A DNA stretch of 17,260 nt from JAWVZU01 sp033722075. GTDB lineage: Bacteria; Pseudomonadota; Gammaproteobacteria; Xanthomonadales; SZUA-38. The position numbers were made by a program, and so were the translations under genes. How positions within the stretch are numbered: position 1 is the stretch's first letter; every line of letters begins with the position of its first letter. The notes beneath the pieces are model-generated. The model had not been told where the DNA came from and ran no database searches. It worked only from the letters and a program-made list of their open reading frames with translations. The stretch spans positions 1 to 17,260 of the forward strand of contig JAWVZU010000049.1 in assembly GCA_033722075.1 (NCBI GenBank). The letters run 5' to 3'. Shown here one piece after another: positions 1-7,566 of this stretch.

Positions 1-34
1 AGCTAGGTTGCTGTTGCCTGATTTGGGGATGAGC

Positions 35-880
35 ATGCGATTCCTGTTTCCATTGGATTTGGTGCTGAGAGGCCAGCGCCCGGTACGGGACTTCGAGATC
101 GATCATCTGGTCGACCGCCTGCAGGCTCTGGAGACAGAGTGGCCGCGACGGGTACGCGTGCAAAGCAGAAGCGAAACATTGACCCTGGCGATCGCCGGGC
201 TGGGTCCGGTTTTCGGTTACTTCGTCTTCGATATGCCGGCCCTCGAGCTGTTCCTGTTGCTCGCCCTGGACGCGTTCGTTCTGCTGTTGGGTGATTGGCT
301 CAAATATCTCGTCGCGCCCTATCCAACGCAACTGGCGGTCGCTCGCTGTTACGAAGCATTCTGGGAGTTTCACACCATGGCACGTTATCTCGAGTCGGGC
401 GGAGATCGATCGTTCAGGACCTACGACCATGACCGCTTGCCCCGGGAGCTGCTGATGACCGCGATCGCCGGGGGGCCATCCATCGCCGGAATACCCCTGG
501 CCGTTGGAGGGATGCTGGCCATGATGGTGCTCTGGCACCAGCTGGATGCGGCGTTCTGGACGCTGGCAGTCGGCGTTGGTGTTCTGCACCTTGTGCAATC
601 AGTCGTGGCTGGGTTTCAGGCCCGGGATGACGACCGCCTGGCCCCGAAGCTGCTTCCGCAGGCGGTGGACCTCATGCTGCTGGTCAGTGTCGCTTCATTG
701 ATCGCTTTTGGTCTGGCCTGGTTCGCGGAAAGCTACCTGATCCTGACCCAGGACGACCACGCGACCCTGTTCTTCGTCACGCTGGCCGGCGTGACGGCTG
801 TAGTGGTCGCAATCTGGCGGATCCGCCTGCGTCGCCAGCTGGCTGTTCTTGATCAGTTTGCGGCCGCCGTACGCGGCTGA
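35..880 (+). CDS. Six-helix membrane protein of unknown function, paralogue 1
   Basis: I do not recognise the family. The 281-residue protein has a polar N-terminus (1-47) and about six hydrophobic segments near residues 48-66, 70-93, 139-157, 164-183, 201-221 and 235-253, so it should be an inner-membrane protein. The ATG at 35 was chosen because the protein then aligns from residue 1 with the next gene (MRFLF versus MRLLF); an in-frame ATG at 29 and a TTG at 8 are alternatives. Stretches shared with the neighbour include a Leu-Ala-Ile-Ala-Gly-Leu-Gly-Pro motif (51-58), an Asp-Ala-Phe...Gly-Asp-Trp...Lys-Tyr-Leu-Val-Ala-Pro run in helix 2 (79-95), a His-Asp-Arg triad of residues (132-134) and an Ala-Arg-Asp-Asp loop (186-189). 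The gap to the paralogue is 4 bases, so the two are very likely co-transcribed. Any upstream gene lies outside the window. Confidence 0.8.
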   Translation: MRFLFPLDLVLRGQRPVRDFEIDHLVDRLQALETEWPRRVRVQSRSETLTLAIAGLGPVFGYFVFDMPALELFLLLALDAFVLLLGDWLKYLVAPYPTQLAVARCYEAFWEFHTMARYLESGGDRSFRTYDHDRLPRELLMTAIAGGPSIAGIPLAVGGMLAMMVLWHQLDAAFWTLAVGVGVLHLVQSVVAGFQARDDDRLAPKLLPQAVDLMLLVSVASLIAFGLAWFAESYLILTQDDHATLFFVTLAGVTAVVVAIWRIRLRRQLAVLDQFAAAVRG

Positions 881-884
881 GCCC

Positions 885-1733
885 ATGCGACTTCTCTTCT
901 CGCTCAACGAACGCAGCAGTGGGAAACGTCTGGTTCGCACCTACGAGCTGGAACACCTCGAAGAATCGGCTGAGCAGATTCTCGCCGATTGGCGGCATCG
1001 TGAGCGGACCCAGGTCAGGGGGCAGGCGCTCACCTTGGCGATTGCCGGGCTGGGACCGTGTCTTGGGCATTTCGTTTTGGGCCTGCCATCGTCGCAGCTC
1101 TTCCTGCTGGTCGTGATCGACGCATTCGTCGTGCTGATCGGCGACTGGATCAAGTACCTGGTCGCGCCGCTTGGCGTCCAGCGCGAGATTGCGACAGCCG
1201 ATCAGGATCTAGAGACACTGCAGATCATTCGCCGCTACCTGAAGTTCTGGCCCCGTCGCACCTTTGAGGTCAGCTGGCACGACCGGACGGAGCCGGAACT
1301 GCTCAGGACGGTGCTGCTTACTGAACCCTACGCTTTCGGGCATCCACTCCTTATTGCGGGACTCGCGACGGCGTTCGGCAGCAAGACCGAGTTTCCGGCG
1401 ACTTTCTGGATCCTGACCGGTTTGGTTGCTGGATCCCACCTGCTCCAGGCCTATGTCACCGCATACCGTGCCCGTGACGACGAAGCGCTGGAGCCTCAGC
1501 TTGTCCCGCAGGGCATCGACTACATCATCATGGTGACCATCGCGGGCTTCGCGTGGATCGTGTTCGGCGAACTCCTGGACGACTGGTTTAGCTTCAGAGA
1601 ATTCGCTGGTCACCTATTCTTTGGGTTGCTCGGTGTGGTGGCGGTTGCCGTCGCAATTTTCTGGTTATACCGGCTACGCGCCCGTCGCAATCTCCTCGTT
1701 CGGTTCATCCATCGAGTTCGCGAAACACGCTAA
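885..1733 (+). CDS. Six-helix membrane protein of unknown function, paralogue 2
   Basis: This 282-residue protein is a tandem paralogue of the preceding gene, with nearly the same length and helix layout. The ATG at 885 lies 4 bases after the upstream stop and matches the start of paralogue 1; an upstream in-frame start at 849 would overlap that gene and break the match. Conserved between the pair are the Leu-Ala-Ile-Ala-Gly-Leu-Gly-Pro stretch, the acidic helix-2 motif ending Lys-Tyr-Leu-Val-Ala-Pro, a His-Asp-Arg site before helix 3, and Ala-Arg-Asp-Asp followed by Pro-Gln-x-(Ile/Val)-Asp before helix 5. Buried Asp residues in helix 2 would suit a transporter or membrane enzyme, but this is only inference. 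Most other positions differ, so the duplication is old or the copies have diverged in role. The gene ends convergent with the minus-strand gene at 1799. Confidence 0.82.
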   Translation: MRLLFSLNERSSGKRLVRTYELEHLEESAEQILADWRHRERTQVRGQALTLAIAGLGPCLGHFVLGLPSSQLFLLVVIDAFVVLIGDWIKYLVAPLGVQREIATADQDLETLQIIRRYLKFWPRRTFEVSWHDRTEPELLRTVLLTEPYAFGHPLLIAGLATAFGSKTEFPATFWILTGLVAGSHLLQAYVTAYRARDDEALEPQLVPQGIDYIIMVTIAGFAWIVFGELLDDWFSFREFAGHLFFGLLGVVAVAVAIFWLYRLRARRNLLVRFIHRVRETR

Positions 1734-1756
1734 CTGGGCTCTCATCGGAGGACTCC

Positions 1757-1776
1757 GGCGCCGTCGCCTTGGCGCC
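1757..1776. terminator. Weak hairpin between convergent genes
   Basis: Two copies of GGCGCC, each self-complementary, are separated by an 8-base loop in the 65-base gap between convergent genes ending at 1733 and 1799. A 6-bp GC stem could act as a bidirectional terminator, but no T-tract follows on either strand. In DNA this GC-rich such a stem can arise by chance. Confidence 0.25.
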
Positions 1777-1798
1777 ACCGCAGCCTCAATTTGCCGGA

Positions 1799-2341
1799 TC
1801 AGGCGCCGGCCTTGTCCGCCGCTGCGTAGAACTGTTCTCGCGCTTCCAGGAACTGGTGGTGGGCCTTGTCCACGTAGTCCAGGACTTCCTGCGCATAACC
1901 GTCCGTCGAGGCCGACCAGACCCGGTTCAGGTAGCGCTCGCCGGCCGCGAAGGAACTCATGATGTCGGCGTAGGCCTGCAGTCCGAACAGGTGGGACATG
2001 GTCTCCCGGGCGTCGGCAAACTTGATCAGGTCGTTGCGGAAACGCTTGTCGATCTCGAAGCGCATTTCGTAGCAGGGGATCTCTTCCTTGTGGCTCTTCA
2101 GCGCATCGAGCTCCTGGACGATCCGGTCCAGGCTCTCTTCCAGGGTCTGGCGATTGCCGATCAGCACATCGTCGGACTTGGCTGCCGCGTGGGTCGCCCG
2201 GCGATGCGCCAGGAGCCCCGCCACGGCGACGCCGATCGCCGGCAGGAACCAGGTCCAGTTGGTTGCTTCCGCATCGAGCGAGGCCACGTAGGCGCCGGCC
2301 AGGAATCCGATGATGAGGAGAATCATTCCGAGTGCTTTCAT
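1799..2341 (-). CDS. Small membrane protein with coiled-coil region, transporter-linked
   Basis: I do not recognise the family. The 180-residue protein has two N-terminal hydrophobic segments (about residues 4-21 and 30-45) followed by a long, soluble, mainly helical and charged region (about 55-180) with a probable coiled coil near 62-85. The first segment could be read as a signal peptide, but with the second helix a membrane hairpin is more likely. The start is well supported: AGGAGA overlaps the stop of the upstream OPT transporter gene and lies just before the ATG at 2341, leaving 9 bases between the genes. It is therefore in one transcription unit with the transporter, and a role in its assembly, stability or regulation is possible but unproven. 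The C-terminus is rich in aromatic and acidic residues and ends in a short Ala-rich tail. Confidence 0.82.
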   Translation of the reverse strand: MKALGMILLIIGFLAGAYVASLDAEATNWTWFLPAIGVAVAGLLAHRRATHAAAKSDDVLIGNRQTLEESLDRIVQELDALKSHKEEIPCYEMRFEIDKRFRNDLIKFADARETMSHLFGLQAYADIMSSFAAGERYLNRVWSASTDGYAQEVLDYVDKAHHQFLEAREQFYAAADKAGA

Positions 2342-2350
2342 GATCTTCTC

Positions 2351-4075
2351 CTAGGCCGTGGCCACGTAATAGATCGCAAAACCGACACCCACGAGGGCCT
2401 CGCCGACGATCAGTCCGGCGGCAACCGGGATGCCCGTATCCTCGCTCCAGCGCTTGCCCTTGTAGCGGTCCGCCAGAACCCGGGCGAGGGTACCGAGGGC
2501 GTAGGTCAGCACGATGTTGAAGGGCAGGTAGAAGCCCAGTCCGACGGTAATCCCCAGACCACCCTGGAATGCAGATAGCACGCCGCCGAGCAGGGCGCCG
2601 GCGATGTACTGCTGCATCGGGACATCGCCCCCGAGTACGCCTTCGACCATGCTGGCCAGGGCCTGGCCCTGGGGCGCCGGTAGCTGGGCCGATCCCAAGC
2701 CATAGGCTTCATGGAGCACGAAGATCAGCACGATGACCACCAGCGGGCCCAGCCAGGCGCCGATGAACTGTCCCATCTGCTGCATGCGGGGCCGTGCGCC
2801 GACCAGGTAACCGGTCTTGAGGTCGAGCATCAGGTCGGTGGCCTGCGACATGGCGACGGAGGTGGCGGCACCGACTGTGATCGCCGCCACGATGGCTTCT
2901 TCGCGGCCCAGTCCACTGGTCACGAAGATCAGGATCGTGACCCCGATGAGGGTCATGCCGGACAGCGGCGACCAGTTGGTCCGGCCGATGGCTTCCGACA
3001 GGATCACGCCCGCCATCCAGATCCAGATGGTCCCGAGTACGGCCATCAGGATTCCCCGACCCAGGCCCACCGATTCGGAAGACAGGATCGAAATCACGCA
3101 AAGCAGGACAGCGGCGCCGCCGATGGCAAAGTACAGCAGCTTGATCGGCATCTCGTCCGCAGAGGCTACCGACTTGACCTTCGCCGCCGACTGCATCGAG
3201 CGGATGGCGCTGAGAATCAGCGGGAAGGCCAGGATGACGCCCATGATGGCGCCGCCAATCAGCATGCCGATGCCCAGCGGTCGAAACAGGCTGAGTCGCA
3301 GGACGCCCGGGTCGGTCACCGCAGCGCCGGTTGCAGGGTCGATAGGCAGCTGCCCGGTGGTCGACAGCATGGGAGCAATGAACCAGTAGACGCAGAAGCC
3401 GCCGATGATGAAGGCCACGCCGCCGCGCCCGGCGATGAAGCCCGTACCGATGGTCAGCAGAGAGAGGTACCAGGTGGCGTTGAAATACTCGGGAATGCCC
3501 AGCTGTGCACCCAGCCCCCAGTTGGAAACGCCGCTCACCTGGGTTGCGGCATGGACGCCGGCACTGACGAGCGCCGCGCCAATGAGCAACTGCGCTTTCT
3601 TGATGCCCGCACCCGGCGATTTCAGAATCGTCGCAACAGCCACGCCACCGGGATAGGTGAGTCGCTCGAAGTCGATCATCTGTTTGCGCAGCGGGATGAT
3701 GAAGGCGATGCCGAGAAACGCGCCGGCGATGCACCCGAAGGTCAGCAACACCGGATGGAAGGCGTCGCCGTAGCCGAGGATGAAGATCGCCGGAACCGAA
3801 AACATCATGCCGGAAGAGGCCCCGTTTACCGCGCTGGCGACCGTCTGGGCGATGTTGTTCTCGACGAGGCTGCGCCGGCGCAGCATGCCGCGCAGGATGC
3901 CGAAGCCGAGGATTGCGGCAAGTTCGGACCCCTCGATGGAGAAGCCCAGGATGAGGGCCGCGTATCCGATCGAGATGGCGATGATCACCCCCAGGAACCA
4001 GCCGACAATGACGGCCGGCCAGGAGAGTTCCGGGTAGGTGCCCTGGTTGATAGGCTGGGTGTGGCTGCTGCTCAA
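2351..4075 (-). CDS. OPT-family oligopeptide/metal-chelate transporter
   Basis: This 574-residue polytopic inner-membrane protein has the features of the OPT (oligopeptide transporter / yellow stripe-like) family: a Glu-Asn-Asn-Ile-x-Gln-Thr motif (72-78) leading into a Ser/Gly-rich stretch and Phe-x-Val-Pro-Ala, a Pro-Leu-Arg motif (128-130), and a Leu-Thr-Tyr-Pro-Gly-Gly motif (139-144). Hydrophobic helices fill almost the whole length, and size is close to other bacterial OPT proteins. Family members import small peptides or metal chelates; the substrate here cannot be read from the sequence. Translation appears to start at a TTG codon (4075-4073) with GAGGGGG five bases upstream; the ATG seen just before it on this strand meets a stop after five codons. 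It heads a two-gene unit with the small membrane protein and is divergent from the DUF1329 gene. Confidence 0.93.
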   Translation of the reverse strand: MSSSHTQPINQGTYPELSWPAVIVGWFLGVIIAISIGYAALILGFSIEGSELAAILGFGILRGMLRRRSLVENNIAQTVASAVNGASSGMMFSVPAIFILGYGDAFHPVLLTFGCIAGAFLGIAFIIPLRKQMIDFERLTYPGGVAVATILKSPGAGIKKAQLLIGAALVSAGVHAATQVSGVSNWGLGAQLGIPEYFNATWYLSLLTIGTGFIAGRGGVAFIIGGFCVYWFIAPMLSTTGQLPIDPATGAAVTDPGVLRLSLFRPLGIGMLIGGAIMGVILAFPLILSAIRSMQSAAKVKSVASADEMPIKLLYFAIGGAAVLLCVISILSSESVGLGRGILMAVLGTIWIWMAGVILSEAIGRTNWSPLSGMTLIGVTILIFVTSGLGREEAIVAAITVGAATSVAMSQATDLMLDLKTGYLVGARPRMQQMGQFIGAWLGPLVVIVLIFVLHEAYGLGSAQLPAPQGQALASMVEGVLGGDVPMQQYIAGALLGGVLSAFQGGLGITVGLGFYLPFNIVLTYALGTLARVLADRYKGKRWSEDTGIPVAAGLIVGEALVGVGFAIYYVATA

Positions 4076-4080
4076 GTCGG

Positions 4081-4087
4081 CCCCCTC
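4081..4087 (-). promoter_or_regulatory. Ribosome binding site that fixes a TTG start
   Basis: On the minus strand GAGGGGG is followed by a 5-base spacer and TTG at 4075. This supports TTG as the OPT start codon: no in-frame ATG lies near, and the nearby out-of-frame ATG gives only a five-codon frame. Confidence 0.6.
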
Positions 4088-4130
4088 ATGTTCTCGTGCC
4101 CAGACCGGAGATGGTCGAATTTGCCCGCGG

Positions 4131-4139
4131 ATGCTATCA
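4131..4139 (-). promoter_or_regulatory. Possible extended -10 element for the OPT operon
   Basis: On the minus strand TGATAGCAT fits an extended -10 (TGn plus TAGCAT), about 56 bases upstream of the TTG start. No convincing -35 hexamer sits 17 bases further upstream, so the call is tentative. Confidence 0.3.
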
Positions 4140-4214
4140 CAATGCGCAGGGCTTGCATTTCAGGCGCGTCTCGGGCCTGCTGCTCGAACGTTTTTCGCAA
4201 CCTTCGGTTTACGC

Positions 4215-5549
4215 ATGAATCTTCGCAGCTTTGTCGCCCTTTTGCCGTTCCTTCCGGCGCTGCTCCAGGCCCAGGGGGGCGAGCTCGGAAGTGAGCTCAC
4301 CCCCATGGGGGCGGAGGCTGCCGGCAACGCGGCAGGCACCATCCCGGCCTGGTCCGGGGGCGTCACCGAACCGCCGATCGGTTATCAGCCTGGCGAGCCT
4401 CATGTCGACCCGTTCGGCGACCAACCGTTGCATGTCATTTCGGCAAGCAACCATGCGCAGCACACCGCGGTCCTGTCGCCTGGTCTCGTGGCCCTGCTGC
4501 AGCGCTATCCGGACTCCTTTCGGATCCCGGTCTATCCTTCCCGACGCAGCCATGCGGCGCCGGAATGGGTCTATGCGAATACCCGCGAGAATCATGGCCG
4601 GTCCCGCTTGGTCGATGAGGGAAACGGGTTCGAGGGCGCTCATGCGGGGATTCCGTTCCCGGTGCCGGACCAGCCCCTGGAAGTGTATTGGAACCACGTC
4701 GCGCGCTGGCGTGGTCAGCACATCATCTCGCGCGCCGACGATGTGAACGTCTATCCGGACGGCCGCCACACCCGGATCGCCCGGTCCACCCAGGTGAAGT
4801 TCAATTACTACGACCGAAGCCGAAGCATCGATAACGCCGGCAACGTGCTGTTTTCGCTGCTCTCCAAGGTGACGGCGCCGCCGCGCCAGGCCGGCGGGGG
4901 TGTGCTCGTCCTCGAAACGCTGAACCAGAGTGCCGAGCCCCGCCAGGCCTGGAGCTACGATGCGGCAAGACGGCGGGTCCTGCGGGCGCCGGAACTGGGC
5001 TTCGATGACGCAATCGGTTCGGCCGATGGTCTTCGAACGGCGGACGATACGGACATCGTCAACGGATCGCCGGAGCGCTTTGAATGGTCGCTCCTGGGCA
5101 AGCGCGAAATGCTCATCCCCTACAACAACTATGCGCTGGTCGATTCGGAGACCGACCCCGAGGCATTGCTCCAGCGAGGGCACATCAATCCGGCTTTCAC
5201 CCGGTTCGAACTGCACCGGGTCTGGATCCTGGAGGCGCGCATCCGGCGAGAATGGCGCCACGTCTACACCCGCCGGGTGTTCTACGTCGACGAAGACAGC
5301 TGGACTGCGGTCATGGCCGACCAGTACGACCAGGCCGGTGAACTTTGGCGGGTCAGCATCAATTACCCTTTCAACGCCTACGAGTTGCCCGCAACGCTGC
5401 CGGCGCTCTACGTGTTTCACGACCTGTCGGCGGGCCGCTACCATGTCCAGGCGATGAAGGCCGGCGCTCGTCAGGTTGCAAAGACGCTCGAGCCCATGCC
5501 GCCCGATGGCCTGTTTACGCCGGCCGGACTGAGGAGATACGTACGATGA
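4215..5549 (+). CDS. Exported DUF1329-domain protein
   Basis: The 444-residue protein begins with a signal peptide (about residues 1-19, hydrophobic core followed by Leu-Gln-Ala-Gln) and then the typical DUF1329 opening, Leu-Thr-Pro-x-Gly-Ala-Glu...Gly-Asn...Gly-Thr-Ile-Pro-Ala-Trp-x-Gly-Gly (28-49). Length matches the family, whose members are exported proteins of the outer-membrane/periplasm, resemble lipoprotein-sorting folds, and often sit beside RND exporters and DUF1302 proteins. Neither partner is present here. The ATG at 4215 gives the clean signal peptide; the frame is open upstream to 4038, but that extension would overlap the OPT promoter region. No clear ribosome binding site precedes the ATG. 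The stop overlaps the start of the prolyl isomerase gene (ATGA), so the two exported proteins are translationally coupled. The biochemical role is unknown. Confidence 0.9.
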   Translation: MNLRSFVALLPFLPALLQAQGGELGSELTPMGAEAAGNAAGTIPAWSGGVTEPPIGYQPGEPHVDPFGDQPLHVISASNHAQHTAVLSPGLVALLQRYPDSFRIPVYPSRRSHAAPEWVYANTRENHGRSRLVDEGNGFEGAHAGIPFPVPDQPLEVYWNHVARWRGQHIISRADDVNVYPDGRHTRIARSTQVKFNYYDRSRSIDNAGNVLFSLLSKVTAPPRQAGGGVLVLETLNQSAEPRQAWSYDAARRRVLRAPELGFDDAIGSADGLRTADDTDIVNGSPERFEWSLLGKREMLIPYNNYALVDSETDPEALLQRGHINPAFTRFELHRVWILEARIRREWRHVYTRRVFYVDEDSWTAVMADQYDQAGELWRVSINYPFNAYELPATLPALYVFHDLSAGRYHVQAMKAGARQVAKTLEPMPPDGLFTPAGLRRYVR

Positions 5550-6412
5550 CCAGACTTGTTTCGGGGTTGCTGCTGATGACTGCTGCCGCGGTTGCGGCCG
5601 ATGAGTGGAAAATGCCGGACCCGGCCCGAACCGTTTACCTCGATCTGCCGGACGGGCGGGTGGTGATCGAACTCAACCCGGCTTTTGCGCCGGAAACGGT
5701 TGCCCGTTTCGCGGAGCTTATCGGTCAGGGATTCTACGATGGTCTGCCCTTTTACCGGGTGATCGACAATTTCGTCGCTCAGGGCGGCGATCCGGCGGAG
5801 ACGCGCGAGATCGAGGGCGGTGGACGCAACTTGCCGGCCGAGTTCGAGCGCGATTGGAACGACGACGAACTGGTCTTCGTCCCCGCCCAGGCACCGGACC
5901 TGTTCGCGCCCGAGACCGGCTTCATCGACGGTTTTCCCGCGGCCCGGGATCCGGCCACCGGAAAGGTCTGGCTCACCCATTGCTACGGCACGGTGGCGAT
6001 GGCCCGCGGCAATGAACCGGACAGCGGGACGACCGACTACTACATCGTCATCGGGCAGGCGCCGCGTTACCTCGATCGCAACCTGACCGTGTTCGGGCGG
6101 GTCGTGACCGGAATGGAGCACGTTCAGCGGATCCGCCGCGGCCCAGCGAAGACCAACGGGGTCTACGAAGACCCGGCAAAGGCGACGGACATGGTCCGCA
6201 TCCGGCTGGCCAGCGAGGTCCCCGAAGATCAGCGGACCGTCGTGCGGCGCGTCGATACGGAGGACGACTCGTTCAAGGCGTTGCTGGAATCCCGCCGCGA
6301 CCGCCAGAGCGAATGGTTTCATCACAAGCCGCCCGAGGTTCTCGACGTTTGCCAGGTTCCTTTGGGTGCCGAGGTTTTAAAGTCGCCCGCCAACCCCCAT
6401 AACGCCCGGTAG
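5546..6412 (+). CDS. Exported cyclophilin-type peptidylprolyl isomerase
   Basis: This is a 288-residue periplasmic cyclophilin that would catalyse cis/trans isomerisation of Xaa-Pro bonds in exported proteins. A signal peptide covers about residues 1-18 (cut near Ala-Ala-Asp). The cyclophilin core includes Pro-Phe-Tyr-Arg-Val-Ile...Phe-Val-Ala-Gln-Gly-Gly-Asp (68-82), with Arg71 at the catalytic arginine position, and later Gly-Thr-Val-Ala-Met-Ala-Arg and Ser-Gly-Thr-Thr-Asp-Tyr-Tyr-Ile, where Tyr-Tyr replaces the usual Phe-Phe. An insertion of roughly 35 residues (about 106-143) separates core strands, and about 75 residues follow the core. The ATG overlaps the upstream stop by 4 bases (ATGA), after a GAGGAG ribosome binding site within the DUF1329 gene. 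Coupling suggests joint production with that exported protein, perhaps for folding it; this is inference. Confidence 0.92.
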   Translation: MTRLVSGLLLMTAAAVAADEWKMPDPARTVYLDLPDGRVVIELNPAFAPETVARFAELIGQGFYDGLPFYRVIDNFVAQGGDPAETREIEGGGRNLPAEFERDWNDDELVFVPAQAPDLFAPETGFIDGFPAARDPATGKVWLTHCYGTVAMARGNEPDSGTTDYYIVIGQAPRYLDRNLTVFGRVVTGMEHVQRIRRGPAKTNGVYEDPAKATDMVRIRLASEVPEDQRTVVRRVDTEDDSFKALLESRRDRQSEWFHHKPPEVLDVCQVPLGAEVLKSPANPHNAR

Positions 6413-6436
6413 GCTTTCAAACAAGATCGAATCGAC

Positions 6437-6874
6437 ATGGACCAACAAGATCAGCTACCCGACATCAGCATGGACGCGACCAACCTCTACAGAGAGGAGG
6501 TCTACACCGACCAGCAGGTGGGGTCCGTCCGGGTCATGACGCCCGTGAAGACCGATGGCTCCACCGACACGAGTCGTTCCGTGCTCTACTACGGCTCGGC
6601 TTCGCTGATGACGCCGGCCGGCGCGATCCCGCTCAATTTCGAACTGGCCGGCTCCTCGCTGGAAGAGGCGATCTCGAATTTCGGCGAGGCCGCGCAGAAG
6701 GCCTTCGAGGAAACCGTCGAGGAACTCAAGGAATTGCGTCGCCAGGCGGCGTCGTCCATCGTGGTCCCCGGCGCCGGTGGCGGCCAGGGCGGCATGCCGG
6801 GCGGCGGCGCTGGCGGTCCGGGCGGGATGCCCGGCGGTGGCATGCCAGGTGGTGGCGGCATCAAGATGCCCTAG
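6437..6874 (+). CDS. Small conserved protein with Gly/Met/Pro-rich tail
   Basis: Function unknown. The 145-residue protein has no signal peptide or membrane segment, so it is probably cytoplasmic. Residues 12-75 look like a compact beta-rich domain (Asn-Leu-Tyr-Arg-Glu-Glu-Val-Tyr-Thr-Asp near the start, Met-Thr-Pro-Ala-Gly-Ala-Ile-Pro-Leu-Asn-Phe-Glu near 58-69). Residues 75-104 form an amphipathic acidic helix, and 111-145 are a low-complexity tail built from repeated Gly-Gly-Met-Pro-Gly-Gly units. Similar small proteins with an equivalent body occur in related gammaproteobacteria as far as I recall, but I know no assigned role. It starts 24 bases after the isomerase gene with only a weak ribosome binding site. 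The tail is the kind of segment that drives self-association. Confidence 0.8.
   Translation: MDQQDQLPDISMDATNLYREEVYTDQQVGSVRVMTPVKTDGSTDTSRSVLYYGSASLMTPAGAIPLNFELAGSSLEEAISNFGEAAQKAFEETVEELKELRRQAASSIVVPGAGGGQGGMPGGGAGGPGGMPGGGMPGGGGIKMP
6767..6870 (+). repeat. Imperfect coding repeat for the Gly-Met-Pro tail
   Basis: This stretch is built from near-repeats of GGCGGCATGCCGGGCGG and shorter GGTGGC blocks in frame, encoding Gly-Gly-Met-Pro-Gly-Gly units. The in-frame repeat could vary in copy number by slippage. Confidence 0.6.
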
Positions 6875-6920
6875 GGTTCGCCGGCGCCCTGACCAATCAC
6901 AATAAGTAAGGGGTTTTGCA

Positions 6921-7484
6921 ATGACGCTTCTGATCATCGGTCTGGTGCTGTTTCTGGGCATTCACCTCGTTCCGGCGGTTCCGCCGCTGCGTGCCGGCCT
7001 GGTCGGCGCGATGGGGGAGAACGGCTACAAGGGTCTGTTTGCCCTGCTGTCGCTGGCGGGGCTTGTCGTCATCGTCATGGGCTATGCGCGTGCCCCTTAT
7101 GTGCACGTTTACAACCCGATGCCCGGGGCGAAGCACCTTGCGATGACGGTCATGCCGATCGTCTTCATCCTGCTCGCCGCGGCCAACATGCCCGGCAAGA
7201 TTCGGGCGACCCTCAAGCACCCCATGCTCATAGCGGTGCTGCTCTGGGCGGGTGCCCACCTGCTGGCCAACGGTGACCTGCGTTCGATCCTGCTTTTCGG
7301 TTCCTTTGCAGCCTATGCCGTGGTCGACCTGATCAGCGAACTTGCCAGGGGCAAGACCTTGATCGGTGACAAGACCCCGACCGCGCGCAAGGATCTCATG
7401 GCCGTGGTCGGCGGCCTGCTGGTTTTTGCCGTTTTCATGTACTTCCACGGGGCACTTTTCGGCGTCGCACTGGTCGGAAGCTGA
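6921..7484 (+). CDS. NnrU-family inner-membrane protein
   Basis: The 187-residue protein is almost entirely hydrophobic, with about six helices (near residues 2-20, 35-55, 73-92, 97-113, 117-137 and 160-182). It carries NnrU-family marks: an early Gly-Ile-His (13-15), a Tyr-Lys-Gly-Leu-Phe-Ala-Leu-Leu-Ser segment and His-Leu-Leu-Ala-Asn-Gly-Asp followed by Ser-Ile-Leu-Leu-Phe-Gly. The family was named from denitrification gene clusters, and its plant relative Z-ISO is a haem-dependent carotenoid isomerase; the bacterial role is not settled. The start is supported by AAGGGG six bases upstream. It follows the Gly/Met/Pro-tail gene by 46 bases and is followed by an 82-base gap before the HD gene. 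No nitrite or nitric oxide reductase gene is present in the window. Confidence 0.9.
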   Translation: MTLLIIGLVLFLGIHLVPAVPPLRAGLVGAMGENGYKGLFALLSLAGLVVIVMGYARAPYVHVYNPMPGAKHLAMTVMPIVFILLAAANMPGKIRATLKHPMLIAVLLWAGAHLLANGDLRSILLFGSFAAYAVVDLISELARGKTLIGDKTPTARKDLMAVVGGLLVFAVFMYFHGALFGVALVGS

Positions 7485-7530
7485 CCGGCCCGCACCTTCG
7501 CGTTTCCTTGCCGCCCTAGCGCGGATCATC

Positions 7531-7539
7531 TGCTATGCT
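7531..7539 (+). promoter_or_regulatory. Possible extended -10 element before the HD gene
   Basis: TGCTATGCT fits an extended -10 (TGn plus TATGCT) in the gap after the NnrU gene, 27 bases before the ATG at 7567. A TTGCCG at 7508-7513 is the nearest -35-like hexamer but sits 20 bases away, so only the -10 is plausible. Confidence 0.3.
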
Positions 7540-7566
7540 CCGCGCTCCGACAGCACCCGAGTAAGC

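Noticed and set aside
2711..4294. Open frame of 527 codons on the plus strand antisense to the OPT gene
   Set aside because: It mirrors the OPT gene's codon pattern in GC-rich DNA, is rich in Asp, Gln, His and Arg, has no recognisable domain, and overlaps a clear OPT protein.
4209..5444. Open frame of 411 codons on the minus strand across the DUF1329 gene
   Set aside because: It lies antisense to a recognised family with a signal peptide and has no domain of its own.
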